Shown one piece after another: positions 20,817 to 38,500 of a DNA stretch of 64,000 nt. Location: assembly GCF_030253575.1 (NCBI RefSeq), contig NC_080558.1:4040001-4104000 (forward strand). The letters run 5' to 3'. A model generated the notes under the pieces. It worked only from the letters and a program-made list of their open reading frames with translations. It made no database searches and was not told where the DNA came from. Within the stretch, counting starts at the first letter, position 1, and each line of letters begins with the position of its first letter. The position numbers were made by a program, and so were the translations under genes. This DNA comes from Rhododendron vialii (Eukaryota; Streptophyta; Magnoliopsida; Ericales; Ericaceae).

Positions 20817-23084
20817 ATGGCAAGACCACTCCTCGGACCACCGGAGATCCGCCTCCCCACCCTCCCCACCACCACCACTACCACCACCAATCCTCCAATG
20901 GGTTTCACCGAAAACAATTCTGCAACCTACTTGGCCACGGGAAACCCGTGCCTCGACTTCTTCTTCCACGTGGTGCCCGACACCCCACAAGAACAATTGG
21001 TGAAGAGATTAGTATTGGCGTGGGATCGCGACGCCTTGACGTCTCTAAAACTAGTGTGCAACTTACGGGGTGTGCGCGGGACCGGGAAATCCGACAAGGA
21101 AGGGTTTTACGCGGCGGCGTTGTGGCTGCACAAGCACCACCCGAAAACCCTAGCGTGCAACGTGAAGGCTATCGCGGATTTTGGGTATTTTAAGGACATG
21201 TTGGAGATTCTTTACCGATTACTCGAAGGACCCGAGATCCGGAAAAAGGAAAAAATGGAGTGGCAGAGTCGGAAGGCAGACGTGATGGATCGAAACGTAG
21301 GCCGGAAGAAGAGGAAGGCGACGGAGGATAAGGAGAAAGTGAGGGGTTTGAGGTTGGAGAAGAAGGTGGCAAAAGCCAAAAAAGCCTTTGAAAGGTAATG
21401 GTCTCTCTTCTTATCTTTTTTGTGTTTAAATTCCAAAACGTATGTGTCTAATTTGTCATGTAAACCATACGTACATGGCTATATTGAATCTAAGGCTCCT
21501 AATCGTTCTATTAGGATTCTTATTTTTTAAGTATTTATTTTCTGTTTTACGAGACATGTCATTCTCTCTCAATAAATTATATTTAATTACTTATTTTAGT
21601 TAGTAAAATACATCATAAGTCATGTGTTATGTTTTCATTGTACATATTGTAAGCCTGATTGTCATCTTCATTTGTTATGAGATCAATTTAGAGCCTTGTT
21701 ATAACAGTATATATATTTCGATTTCCTACACCAACAGGTACAACCGCGATCCGGAATACCGGTTCTTGCACGACCGAGTGTCGGATCTCTTTGCAGAGCT
21801 TTTGAAATCCGACATGGAGTCCTACCGCGCCGGGGAGCTCTGCAAGATAGGCCTTGCGGCGAAATGGTGTCCAAATCTCGACTCCTCCTTCGACCAAGCC
21901 ACACTGATTTGCGAGAGTGTTGCAAGGTCAGTTAACTCAGTGTTTTCATTTTCTTCTGAGTAGAAACATTTCTAGAATCACATATATACGATTTTTCGAG
22001 TTTGACAATCTCGTTTAAATTCCTTTTATTCTTCTTGAACAGGAAAGTATTCCCGCGAGAAGAATACATAGAGTACCAAGACATCGAAGAGGCTCACTAC
22101 GCTTATAGGGTCCGAGACCGCCTCCGAAGGGAAGTCCTCGTCCCTCTCCACAAAGCCCTCGAAATCCCTGAAGTGTATATATGCGCCAAGAAATGGAACA
22201 ACCTCCCGTATAAACGCGTCCCCTCAATCGCGATGAAGCTCTACAAGAAGTTGTTCTACAAGCACGACCAGGAGCGATTCGTGGAGTATTTGGAAAAGGT
22301 GAAGAGCGGGAAGAGCACGATCGCGGCTGGAGCGCTGCTTCCCCACGAGATCATCGAGTCCTTGAACGACTGGACCGGTTCGGAGGTGGCGGAGCTCCAG
22401 TGGAAGCGAATGGTGGACGACATGGCGAAGAAAGGCAAGCTAACGAACTGCATGTCGGTTTGCGATGTGTCGGGGAGCATGAGCGGGATCCCCATGGAAG
22501 TCTCGGTCGCGCTGGGGCTTTTGATATCCGAGCTGAGCGAAGAGCCGTGGAAAGGGAAGGTGATAACGTTCAGCGCGAACCCACAACTTCACACGATCGA
22601 AGGCGACAGTCTTCAGTCCAAGACGAGTTTTATCAGGAGGATGGACTGGGGGGCGAACACGGATTTCCAAAGGGTTTTCGACAGGATCCTGGAAGTCGCG
22701 GTGGAAGGGAAGCTGAGCGAAGATCAGATGATAAAGACGCTCTTCGTCTTCAGCGACATGGAGTTTGATCAGGCGTCGGGATCCTCGAGCTACTATGGCT
22801 CGGGGTACCATCATACCGGTAGCTGGGAGACGGATTATACAGCGATTCAGAGGAAGTTTAAGGAGAAGGGGTACGAAAGGGTGCCGGAGATAGTGTTTTG
22901 GAACTTGAGAAACTCCGATGCCACGCCGGTGCCTAGCAAACAAGAGGGCGTGGCGTTAGTGAGCGGGTATTCGAAGAACCTTATGACTCTGTTTTTGGAC
23001 GGGGAAGCGATTTTGAGCCCTGAGGCTGTGATGTTGAAAGCTATAAGTGGAGCAGAGTATCAAAAGCTTGTAGTGATTGATTGA
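20817..23084 (+). CDS. DUF2828 / vWA-domain protein, tandem copy 3
   Basis: Exons are 20817-21394, 21738-21926 and 22043-23084, giving 602 residues. This is the most compact member, with introns of 343 and 116 bp. The DUF2828 helical region (residues about 30-380) is followed by the vWA domain with DxSxS at D397-S399-S401 and the third metal-site Asp at D494, so the recognisable metal site is complete. A GSSSYYGSGYHHTG loop replaces longer Ser-rich loops in copies 1 and 2. The stop codon runs into ATTGATTGATTGA and then a GA microsatellite, so the 3' end may be unstable in length. The start ATG is aligned with the other copies. It reads open, with no sign of decay. Confidence 0.92.
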
Positions 23085-23087
23085 TTG

Positions 23088-23090
<3 letters not shown>

Positions 23091-23122
<32 letters not shown>
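23091..23122. repeat. GA microsatellite in the 3' UTR of vWA copy 3
   Basis: About 16 GA units follow 7 bp after the stop codon, then a GGA-rich stretch to about 23145. Confidence 0.95.
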
Positions 23123-23129
<7 letters not shown>

Positions 23130-23302
23130 AGGAGGAGGAGGAGGAAAAAGCCTAGAAATGAATAATAAGAATAGGGAATTACTCCATTAGACAAAAATCA
23201 GGGATGGTTTTTTTTATATCAAGTAGAATTTGATTAGTCCAAGTTTTCCTTTGTTCCTTTGTTTCAGTGATGAAAAACTAATAAAGAAGGGCTTTTTCCT
23301 AG

Positions 23303-24054
23303 GTGATTTATGTGTTTCATTATAGTGCAGTATCAGTTTTTTTTTTTCTCCCTTTGTTTCATCGCTTGATTGACTTGAGGTGCTCCCAATTGTTGGAGAA
23401 GGGACCTGCAATTGTCAATGACATGAAAAAGGTGGTGGTTGCTGTCAGCCAAGTTGAGGAGATCGATAACGGTATCCGTTTCAACAATACCATTAGTAAT
23501 CTATTGAGAGAGGCAAGGAGTACTTTCAATCCCTCCAAAAGGGCAAAGGTTAATTTCCGCCGCCAGACCGGAGGCCAAACCGATTTTAGAGGAGAATCCA
23601 GTCACCCGTTCCCCATTCCAGTCACAAACAATACCTCCGATACAAGCCTTTCTGAACGAGGTCATGAGCAAAGGCAGTGTAATGTTTGTGGAGGACGTTA
23701 TTTCCGTGCGTCCAAATGCGCCAAGGGCAAAGGAGAAGGAGGACGTTCCAGTGTAATCCGAGCTGTGTAGATGGAGCAGGACAGCGAGTTAATTCTGAAT
23801 CATCGGGTGGTGTCCAAATAGAATTAGGCGGGCAAAAGGGGATCAGATGGGACGGTGAGGGCAGTCCAAAAGCTCTTGGCTGCAGTGCAGTCTCTTATGC
23901 AGTGGAGAGTTTGATTCGGGTGCAAGAAGGCATCAGGGGTCATGTAAACCTGTGTTGGATCGATGGCAAGCCACACGAAATGCTGAATTCCAGCCCAGGA
24001 GTCGGAGGAATCCTCCAAGGTTACGAATCACGTACTATTCCGGCCGGTACGTAG
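23303..24054 (+). other. Unrecognised coding-like stretch
   Basis: Two overlapping plus-strand frames (23303-23770, 155 codons; 23686-24054, 122 codons) have non-repetitive composition unlike the surrounding DNA. The first contains a helical stretch (KKVVVAVSQVEEIDNG) and ends with a Cys pair (QCNVCGGRYF). I cannot assign a family. It may be a decayed gene or transposon fragment; a real gene is possible but unsupported. Confidence 0.25.
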
Positions 24055-24120
24055 CAGTATTGTCCAAATCTGGTATCTTACCTCTCTAATTTCGTTCCAA
24101 CTCAAATACCGGACAGTACC

Positions 24121-24196
24121 GAGCTACTTTAAAAATATATATATTTCTTCAAGTACCTGAGCTACTTTAAAAATATATATATTTCTTCAAGTACCT
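24121..24196. repeat. Exact 38-bp tandem duplication
   Basis: GAGCTACTTTAAAAATATAT plus the following 18 bp is present twice, head to tail, at 24121-24158 and 24159-24196. The lack of differences suggests a recent event. The rest of 24055-25280 shows no gene; a possible diverged foldback lies at about 24400-24730. Confidence 0.85.
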
Positions 24197-25284
24197 GACA
24201 GTACTGGTCAGTATTGAAATGCCCTTGTCCATTTCATAAAGTTTTGGACTTCAACATCAGCAATCCTAAATAATTATCAAAGATATTTAACATTTTCGAG
24301 CATATACGACAGATTAAACAAAATGCCTTTTAGCTATTTTGGCTAGCTGAGTATGCAAAATTTCCTCTCCACAAGCCTCAATAAAGGCTTTGTAAAATGA
24401 CTTGTGCTATAGTTACTCAGTATACCTAAGAGCATGTAAACCAATATTGGGTAAAATACCTGCTCAAAAGGTACAATTTCTATTTTACCTATCACTTTTT
24501 TACATCCACACCACAACAGCCTCTTTACACTTTCCTATCTATCTAGTATTAAATATTAAAAAATACAGAGTAGTACAAATTGCTGTAGAAAGAAAGAGAG
24601 AAAGGAGGGAGAAGAGAGAGAAAGAAATATAAAAAAGATTTGCATGTGAACAGTGCATCGCTAAAAGTGGAGAGGTTTTTTCACAAATGTATTTTGCCTT
24701 CTATTTTACTTCTTCTGGTGCATGCTTGTTTTTGTTTTTTTCCTCTCCAAATTAGAGAAAAAGTCTTTTTACCTCATCTCATATACATGTTCTAACGAGT
24801 TACCGTCCACTCTCAGTTCCCTTTTTTTTTTTTCCCCCAAGACTCTCTCTCTCTCCCATCCTTCGTGCTTCACTCCATTTCTGTCGTCGTCATTTTTCTT
24901 CCCATAACAAGTGTAAATCCATTATTTGTTCTATTTCTTATGGTATTTTGCTGGCGAAAATTTATGGCTAGAATTTGTGTTACTGCAAATGTGAGTGTGA
25001 ATCATATTTCATGCACACATTACTCGTATTAGCTTTGGCTGATTGAAAAAAAAAAAAACATGGTGACGCTTAATTAACATGCATATTTTGTCTTATAGAG
25101 AACAGTGACAAAGAAACTCATTAAGCATAGAGAATCGGAATTCTCCGAGTCATCATCCAATCAATGATCTCAATCTCAATCCATTGGGTTGGGGACTTCA
25201 ACCTCAAGTTCTAAATGATTTTTTTATCATCAAATCTTTAACAACATTTTTTGAGCTCTGTATAAGTATACTGCACTTCCACAG

Positions 25285-26215
25285 GTGTTACGGCCAAAAG
25301 AATTATATCTGACCGCAAAGAATTATTTCTGGCCGCGAATAATTGCTCCTCAACATAAAGAATTGCTCATGGCCGCAAAGCTTTGTAAAAGCGTGATTAC
25401 TATGCACGATGGTCTGCTCTTTCTGTACATTGGCCGCAAAGAATTACTCCTGCCCAAGAGTAATTACACCTGGGCACGAAGAATTGCTCATGGCCGCAAA
25501 GTTTTGTAAAAGCGTGATTACTATGCACGATGGTATGTTCTTTTTGTACACTGGCCACGAATAATTACACCTGGCCGCGACGAATTACTCATTACCGCAA
25601 AGAATTACAACTGGCCGCAAAGAATTACTCCTGACCGCGAAAAATTACACCTGGCCACATAGAATTACACCTAGCCGCAAAGAATTACTCTTGGCCGCAT
25701 AGAATTACACCTGGCCACAATTCTTTGCGGCCATGAGTAATTTTATGCGGCCATAAATAATTTTTTGCAGTCAAGTGTAATTCTTTGTGGCCAAAAGTAA
25801 TTCTTCACAATCAGAAGTAATTATTCACGGCCAGGTGTAAATATTCACAGTCAGAAGTAATTCTTTGCAGTCAGGAGTAAATATTTGCGGCCAGAAGTAA
25901 TTTTTCGCAACCAACCGTAATTCTTCGCAGCCAGTGTACAAAAAGAACAAACCATTGTGCATAGTAATTACACTTTTGCAAAACTTTGCGGCTAGGAGCA
26001 ATTCTTCGCGTCTAGAAGCAATTATTTGCGGCCAAGCGTAATTATTTGCGGTCAGGAGTAATTCTTTGCGGCCAATGTAAAAAAAGAACAGACCATCGTG
26101 CATAGTAATCTCGCTTTTACAAACTTTGTGGCCAAGAGCAATTCCTCGCGGCCATCTTTTGACCACAAAAAATTACGCATGGCCGCGAAGAATTATTCCT
26201 GGCAGGAAAGTACTT
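25285..26215. repeat. Palindromic array of 20-bp tandem units
   Basis: The left half is built of about 17 direct units of consensus GGCCGCAAAGAATTACTCCT. The right half carries the same units in inverted orientation (GTAATTCTTTGCGGCC); the switch is near 25715. Each half also holds two copies of a ~50-bp insert containing GCGTGATTACTATGCACGAT (25385-25435 and 25507-25557 direct; about 25930-25975 and 26075-26125 inverted). One more direct insert copy lies at about 26275-26325. Units differ by point changes. No terminal signature or coding potential was found; open frames are by-products of the repeats. Confidence 0.85.
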
Positions 26216-27385
26216 TCCTCCCTAATGCTAATGCCTAATCAGCTAATTGTTTGGTATTCTAATTTATATTTTGCAAAAGCATGATTACTTTACACGATGC
26301 TCTGTTCTTTATGTACACTAGCCAACGGGCCAGGAAAAGACCACTAAAGAAGTGGGCTATGAATTTAGCAAGCCCAAAATCAGCACTAAAGAGGTGGGTT
26401 ATGAATTTGGGCTCCAAAATCGGCACTTCCAGTGGGCTTTAGCCCTGAAATCACTTTGTGGTCACAACACTCATATTATTATGTTTTTCTATATTCTTTC
26501 CATCACATTCTATCATAGCCTTACTGTTAGTCTTTATATCTAAATAATTTTGATTTTATCTCGTAATAAATTCAAATCATATTAGATTGTTATTTAATTT
26601 TCAAGAAAAATCAATAGACAAAATAAATACGTAAGTGTTATAATTACGCACTGGCTAGCCATAGTAGTTCTAGCATACAAGCAACATATTATGCTTATTT
26701 TCAAGTGAAAATATATCCTTTAAGTCCTCTTGGGTGAAAAAACCCTGATGTAAGCTAAATTCATGCAGATTTATATACTTTCTAGTGGTTTCGTAAATAA
26801 CATTAAAGTGATATAATTAGCATTCATATCAAAACTTTTCTTCAACATTCTCATTTTTATTCTTCAACAAAAGATACTAATTAATATTGATACAACAATT
26901 CTAAGGACAAAGATCTCGGCAGGTCAGGAGAGTGCAACTCATTTTTTAATGTGTTAATCTAACACAATACTGACTTTTGACGATCAAAAATAAATTTATA
27001 GACGCAGACAAGTTTTGCAGAAATCCAAATACATATGTGTTTGAAACCGTCTGTTAGAACTTGCACGTGGTTCCCACACATTATACATAGAGCCCATATT
27101 GAATGATTCCGATCACATCTGTATCCAGCGTCCGAACCATGGCATTTTTGTTTTCCAAATCTTCTGACTTTGTTTTTCAGTTCATTTTCTTTTATTATTT
27201 TCTAACTTCACTGTCAGCCAAATTCACTCTCTGGCATTTTCTGCCAAGTAAAACCGACCAATAGAATAAAGAAAGAAAAAAGAAAAAAGTGGTTCCAAAT
27301 GCTCATCTCTGTTCTCCTCAAAGAGCATTGTTTTGGGCGTGCATAGTGCGCCTCTCTCTGCGGATAAAAAAAAAAAAAAATAGTG

Positions 27386-27420
<35 letters not shown>

Positions 27421-27841
27421 GACCTCACTCCCAAACCCATTGACTTTCTCTCTCTATATCTACACCCTTTTATATTATTCTTCACACACACATGAGTCGC
27501 TCATTTTGGAATTTCTCCCCGCTTTTTCATTCACCGGTCTCAGATTAGATAACAACGAATTTTTCAAGAAAAAAAATAACCCATTTTTTGAAACTAAAGC
27601 CACATCCCACCCACCCCCCAAAGCTAAAGTCTTGATTCTAAAGCCCTCTCCCTCTCTCTCTCTCTCTCTAGATATGCTTATACCCACCACTACCACAGAA
27701 CAAGGCCACGAACACCACCACAGACCCCCTTCACTTTATGCTCTTTTTGTTCCTTTCCAGTCTTGAAATTTGATAAATAAAGAGAAAACTGGAGAATTTT
27801 TGATTTTTTTTTTCAACCCCATAAGTCGATAATCACTAGGT
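26216..27841. other. Gene-free upstream region of the PP1 gene
   Basis: No gene is seen. A short imperfect tandem duplication lies at about 26341-26430 (GTGGGCTATGAATTTAGCAA / GTGGGTTATGAATTTGGGC). The last 500 bp are CT-rich with a CT microsatellite at 27389-27416 and a second CT run near 27645-27670, typical of a plant 5' UTR. Confidence 0.6.
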
Positions 27842-33540
<5,699 letters not shown>

Positions 33541-35544
33541 TAAGGTAGTTCATTTGATCAAGATTAATGAAGCAAAGCTGTCTTTTAACTGCGCATTCGG
33601 GTGAAATATCGTCAAAGGATTTTGGTTATTTCATCTCAAGGGAAGTTAAGAAAGTTGGCTCTTTTCAGTGGAGAGAGAGAGAGTATGTTCGTTCCTTTCT
33701 CTATAATATAAGAAATGAAGGCTGTGACTTTTGCTTTTGTGTATTTCTTTTTCCTTGTTGCTCTTGCATGTACATTACAAGCTGCCACACCAAGGGATAT
33801 GGAATTGGTACTTGTACAAGAGAATTGCTCAATCCCCTGTTATTGAAATCTGTACTGTGTTCAGGATTTGTGGGAGTCTTTTAACAGTTTCTCCACCAGC
33901 ACTTAAAAGGGCCCACTGTTTATTTGACGGAACTAATAGAGAAGGGATATAAATAAATCAATTGGACTTGTAGTGGAGGGATTAGTAATACCGCATCTCT
34001 CATTGTATTGATTATCTCACACGTCGTGAGACTATATCTGATGGGTGTTAAATCCGGACAAGTTTAAACCTACATCAGTTTGTCGTACCCTTGGATACAT
34101 AATCCAATTCGACGCTATCTGATGATTCTGATCAAACAAATGACCGTGCCCGTCATGGCTTAAGCAAAATAAGCTTTGTTTCCTATTCAATTGGATTGGA
34201 ACCAGCCGTATGAATTTGAAGGCTAACATTTGGTTCTTCGCTAGTAGATCTTGCTGGGTTTTTTTCCCACTCCTGATTGTTTAGTTAATTAATGCACAAC
34301 TCTCCTCTTTTGTGCTTGTAATTTGTGATGTGGAAGATGATTTTCTGGGTACGACGCTGGCAGGTAGGTTATCATTGTACTATCAATTGAACTAGAATCC
34401 TTGTCCTCATTTAGTGACAGGCGCCTCTGGGATACAGTTGTGCACAAAATTGTGACGTAGTGATAAATCTTTCCATGAGAGACAAGCAAATCTACAGGCG
34501 TTTCTGGGCTTTTCAGCTGTGCACAAAATTGTGAACTAGTGAAATAAAATCTTTTCATGAAAGACCAGCAAATCCACGAAATCAAAACCTTTTGTGTTCC
34601 CATCAGGCAATAGACACGCATACTGGGTTTTGGGTTGCTGTTGTTTGAAGAAACACATACATAGATTGACTTGCATCCAGCCAAACTCGATGCATCCTTC
34701 AGAAATAATGCCATTCTGATGCTGAGATTCTACCATTGCAAAAACAAACGAAAAAAGAGTTTGATTTTAGATGAGAGCATATTCCATCTCTTGCGTACGC
34801 GTTTGCTGCACTTAAGGTGAACGACAGTTTATGGAGCAATGCTCCAAGGCGCTTCTCCCACCACACCCGCATTAATGCAGTGGGGAGGGGAGGGGCCCTG
34901 GAGTATTGTTTCACGGGCACCGAGTATCGGATCAGCTAGATCTTGTCCAACGCTCAGGTTCAAACGCAGGATAATTCAAAAAAACCAATCCAAGCATTAG
35001 TAATTTACAACTGATCCCTTTTCACAGGCAAAGGGTCATGATACCATTCACATTTTCCAGACGGAAGGGAAAGTATACTAGATATTAGGAAGAGTGCAAT
35101 TAAATTGTTCAAAACTAACCTTTGAAACCACTACTTTCGCTTTCGGAGAAAGAACAATCTAGAAAAATTATACAGGCTGTGTATACCATGCGTGTTGATG
35201 GGAACAAGAAAAACAAACAAATACTAAAAGGAAAAGGACGATTCTCACTGCTGGTAAAAACAAGATACTTTTCGTAGGTAACGTTACCAATTCGTCCACA
35301 GGTGGCCCCATAGTGCTGGAACAAGACGGCAGATATGCTTTTATGCTGTGTTTTGTATACTGGTCCGACTAACAAAATTGATTCACCTCAAGAAAAGAAT
35401 ACCGACGTGGGCCGTCACACTGCCTCGACAAGATAAGCCCCCAGGAATCATATCTGTTGGCGCATGAGTTAGCTTGTGAGTAAAGCAAATCCCGGAAAAA
35501 TTGAGCCCAAAAAGAATCTTTTACCATCTCTGTACGCCTATTTC
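33541..35544. other. Gene-free interval between convergent PP1 and O-fucosyltransferase genes
   Basis: It should contain both 3' UTRs. A direct duplication of about 83 bp lies at 34437-34590 (GTGCACAAAATTGTGA twice, each followed by CATGA(G/A)AGAC(A/C)AGCAAAT). Short frames here have no recognisable domain and are not called. Confidence 0.6.
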
Positions 35545-38500
35545 CTAATCATTAGGATCCATTTCTTCATCTTGATCTAACAAAGGAGTTGTGACTGTCG
35601 TGCTTCCTCCATTATCCAACTCCGGTTGCACTTCGAAATCTAACTCATCTTCTTGAGATTCACTCTCATTAGCAGGGTTCTTTTGATAGCTAACTGTTTT
35701 AACACCTTCCTGCATCCATTTGGGGCACACGTTCTCCCCTTCGTAGGACAAGTGGTGATTAATCTTGTTCTTGTTTGTAATACTAGTGATCTCAGTGGGC
35801 TTGAGAATTCTGCAGGAGCATTCAGGAATGGGGTGAGAGAGGAATGAGGTTGGTTTTGATTGACGAAATTCCCTCTCAAGGCCCTCCTCACCCAGGCTTT
35901 TGTTCAGATGTTCCCGTACTGAAAGCGTCCAGTTACGCCTTGGATGATAAGGATTGTCTATCGAACTGTTGAAGAGTTCAGCAAGATATTTCCTGCTTTG
36001 AAGACCACATACTATGAGAAGAAAGATGAAAACAGAATTAACAAGATGATAAACTTTAAAAGATGATCACATAAATATGTTGACAAAATAAAGGCATGCA
36101 CAAGTCTACTTTAGTCATTTATGCCGCTGTCAATGGATTCTGTGATCGAATGCCATTAGACAAAATTTCGCAATATGAGAGAGCCATTCTAAGAAGTGTA
36201 AAACCAGAATTACTCCAAGAAGTGTAAAAGGTGGGTTCAATTTGTTCCAACTTCAGCCACTCCAATAGCCAAAAAAAAAAAATTATAAGGACGTCTTTGG
36301 ATCTTGAATTTGTGGAGGGAAAATAAGAAAGGGGACAAGTAGGAAAAGAAAATCAGAGCGAGCTAAAGTTCTCTCTTTTCAGTTGGACTTGGAAAATGAA
36401 AAGATTACGATTACAAAGACATCAAAATTAAGTATTTCATTTAGTTAACCAAAAAAGTTGTACATGGAAATAATCCCATTTCTCTTCCCTCTCTTTTTAC
36501 ATTTTAAAAAATCCAAACATACAGTCCGGTTCCTATCCACACCCTTTCCGTCCGCACCTCCCCTTTCCCGATCGAATTTCGATGATCCGAGCCGCTCAAT
36601 GTATTCAGAACGTGATTTTAAGGGTACCCGCGAGAAATTGACAAAAAAAATGATCGGAAAGGGCTTGATTTGAGTAGTTTTTTTATTAAACCGTTCAATA
36701 AAAAACTGTTCGAATCAAGCCCTTCCCGGTCATTTTTTTTGCTGATTTCTCGCGGGCACTCTTAAAATCACGTTCTGATCACTTTGAGTGGCTCGGATCA
36801 TCGAAATTCGATCAGAAAATGTGAGAAATGGGGAGGTGCGGACCACCTCCTGACCTGATCTTGACTGTCCAAACATATCGCAAAAAATAGCTAGAATCTT
36901 CAAATCAGATTATCATCTCCCTTCTATGTTAATAATTCCAGCAACCCATGAGATATTCTAACTGCATCCAAACCAGCAAAAAGAATTTCAAATGGTAATT
37001 TTACCTGTCTGGTCGATATGTTCTAGTAGATGCCATCTCATAAAGACGATGTCCCATTACCAAACTTGAAAAATCTGGCCACCCACTCCCATCAGCGTTG
37101 AAACCAGGAAAGAAGGCATCTGCTTCCACTGAAACAATATAATCAAGAGCATCCCATAACAACCTATGTGCTTGACTCCTCAAGTCAATGGGCGAAGAAT
37201 CAGGTTCCGAATCCTTTTCTGCAACCCAACCATACCATCCTTCCTTTTCATGTCGATAAGTAGGTCTGTCGGGAGGTGGAGGAAGAGGCCGTGGACGAGG
37301 ACCGGCTTTTTGCCATTCTTCTTTTAGCTGGTCCAAACTTTTGGCAGGAGGAGGCAGGGAATTATCCTCTGGAAATGGGATTTCTGGTCCAATTAAATTG
37401 GTTAGCTCTTGATTGCTGCATAAAGAAGTGCGATCCACCAAGTTGGTGTACATGGCACGTAAAGGGATCATAACCCGTTGACCACCAAAGGTTTCAGAAC
37501 CCGCCAAGTAAATTCTGGTTTTAGGAGGGTAACCCAATGCCCGAAGGAGGAGTCCTACCTACAAAGACCAAGAAAAAGAAGACAAGCCTTGTACCCTTAG
37601 ATTAAAGGCATAAAAGTGCATAATAAGATCCAAGTCCCAGCACAAAAGGAATTAATTAGAAGCACTGATACCATTGGAAACTTGGTAGGTAATATCAGTT
37701 CAAGATCCTGGGATTTTTTCCTATCAGAAGTAACAGTTTTGACACAAAATGAACTTCCAAGTAATTTGATCGACAAAACTGAATTGTTTCGTACCCCTCG
37801 CTCATCAGAAAATGAGTCAACCTACAGCGTCATATCTATGGGGCTTCAGGAACGATACACAGTGCACACCAAGAACGAGAGGGGAAAATATCTTCACAAA
37901 AGATTTTTCCAAACTCTACGATATTTCTATTAAGTTATCAAGGTCAAATAAATTTGCCTAAAAAAAAGGTCAAATAAATTTGCAACCTGTTTTGTGCATG
38001 GTTGATGGGGAATATGGAACACTGAGAACAGTGGTTACAGAAAAATAAGCAGACAACTAGTAGACATACGTTTTCAGGCATCAGGGGACAAGAGCCATTC
38101 GCTTTTCGGACATGTGAATCAACATTCAGTTCTTCCTTCACAATTCCTCGTTTAATCATCTGTGCCCTTCGGTATTGTATAAGTTCAGTGTGAACATCCT
38201 GCGAAAGTATCAAGAACATAGTCAGACACAGAAATTAAACTAAAAAATCAGAAAAACAGAGTCATAAATGACATGAAAGAAATTTTGAATAATCGGTGCC
38301 TCGTATTTGTGCAGATTCTTGATATATAATAAAAAAAAACATAACAATGCCTCCTAATTTTGTGCTGGCAAACGCTTACAAATCATTTGACAGCTTTATC
38401 ACATCAACCTACACTGAACTCCAGCAAACATATCCCCTGTAATCTTTTTCGGCAACATTTTAGCATGTGTATGTTTCTATGAAAATAGCTAATGATACCA

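Noticed and set aside
25825-26166. 113-codon minus frame with repeated Leu/Tyr pattern
   Set aside because: It is a by-product of the 20-bp palindromic array and is not a multiple of a protein repeat.
25285-26215. CRISPR-like array
   Set aside because: Units are contiguous and degenerate with no spacers, they invert at the centre, and the context is a plant nuclear genome.
27383-27766. 127-codon plus frame before PP1
   Set aside because: It is a translation of CT-rich 5' UTR sequence and does not connect with the PP1 frame.
34289-34714. 141-codon minus frame between PP1 and the fucosyltransferase
   Set aside because: It spans a local tandem duplication, has no recognisable domain, and is probably 3' UTR or spacer.
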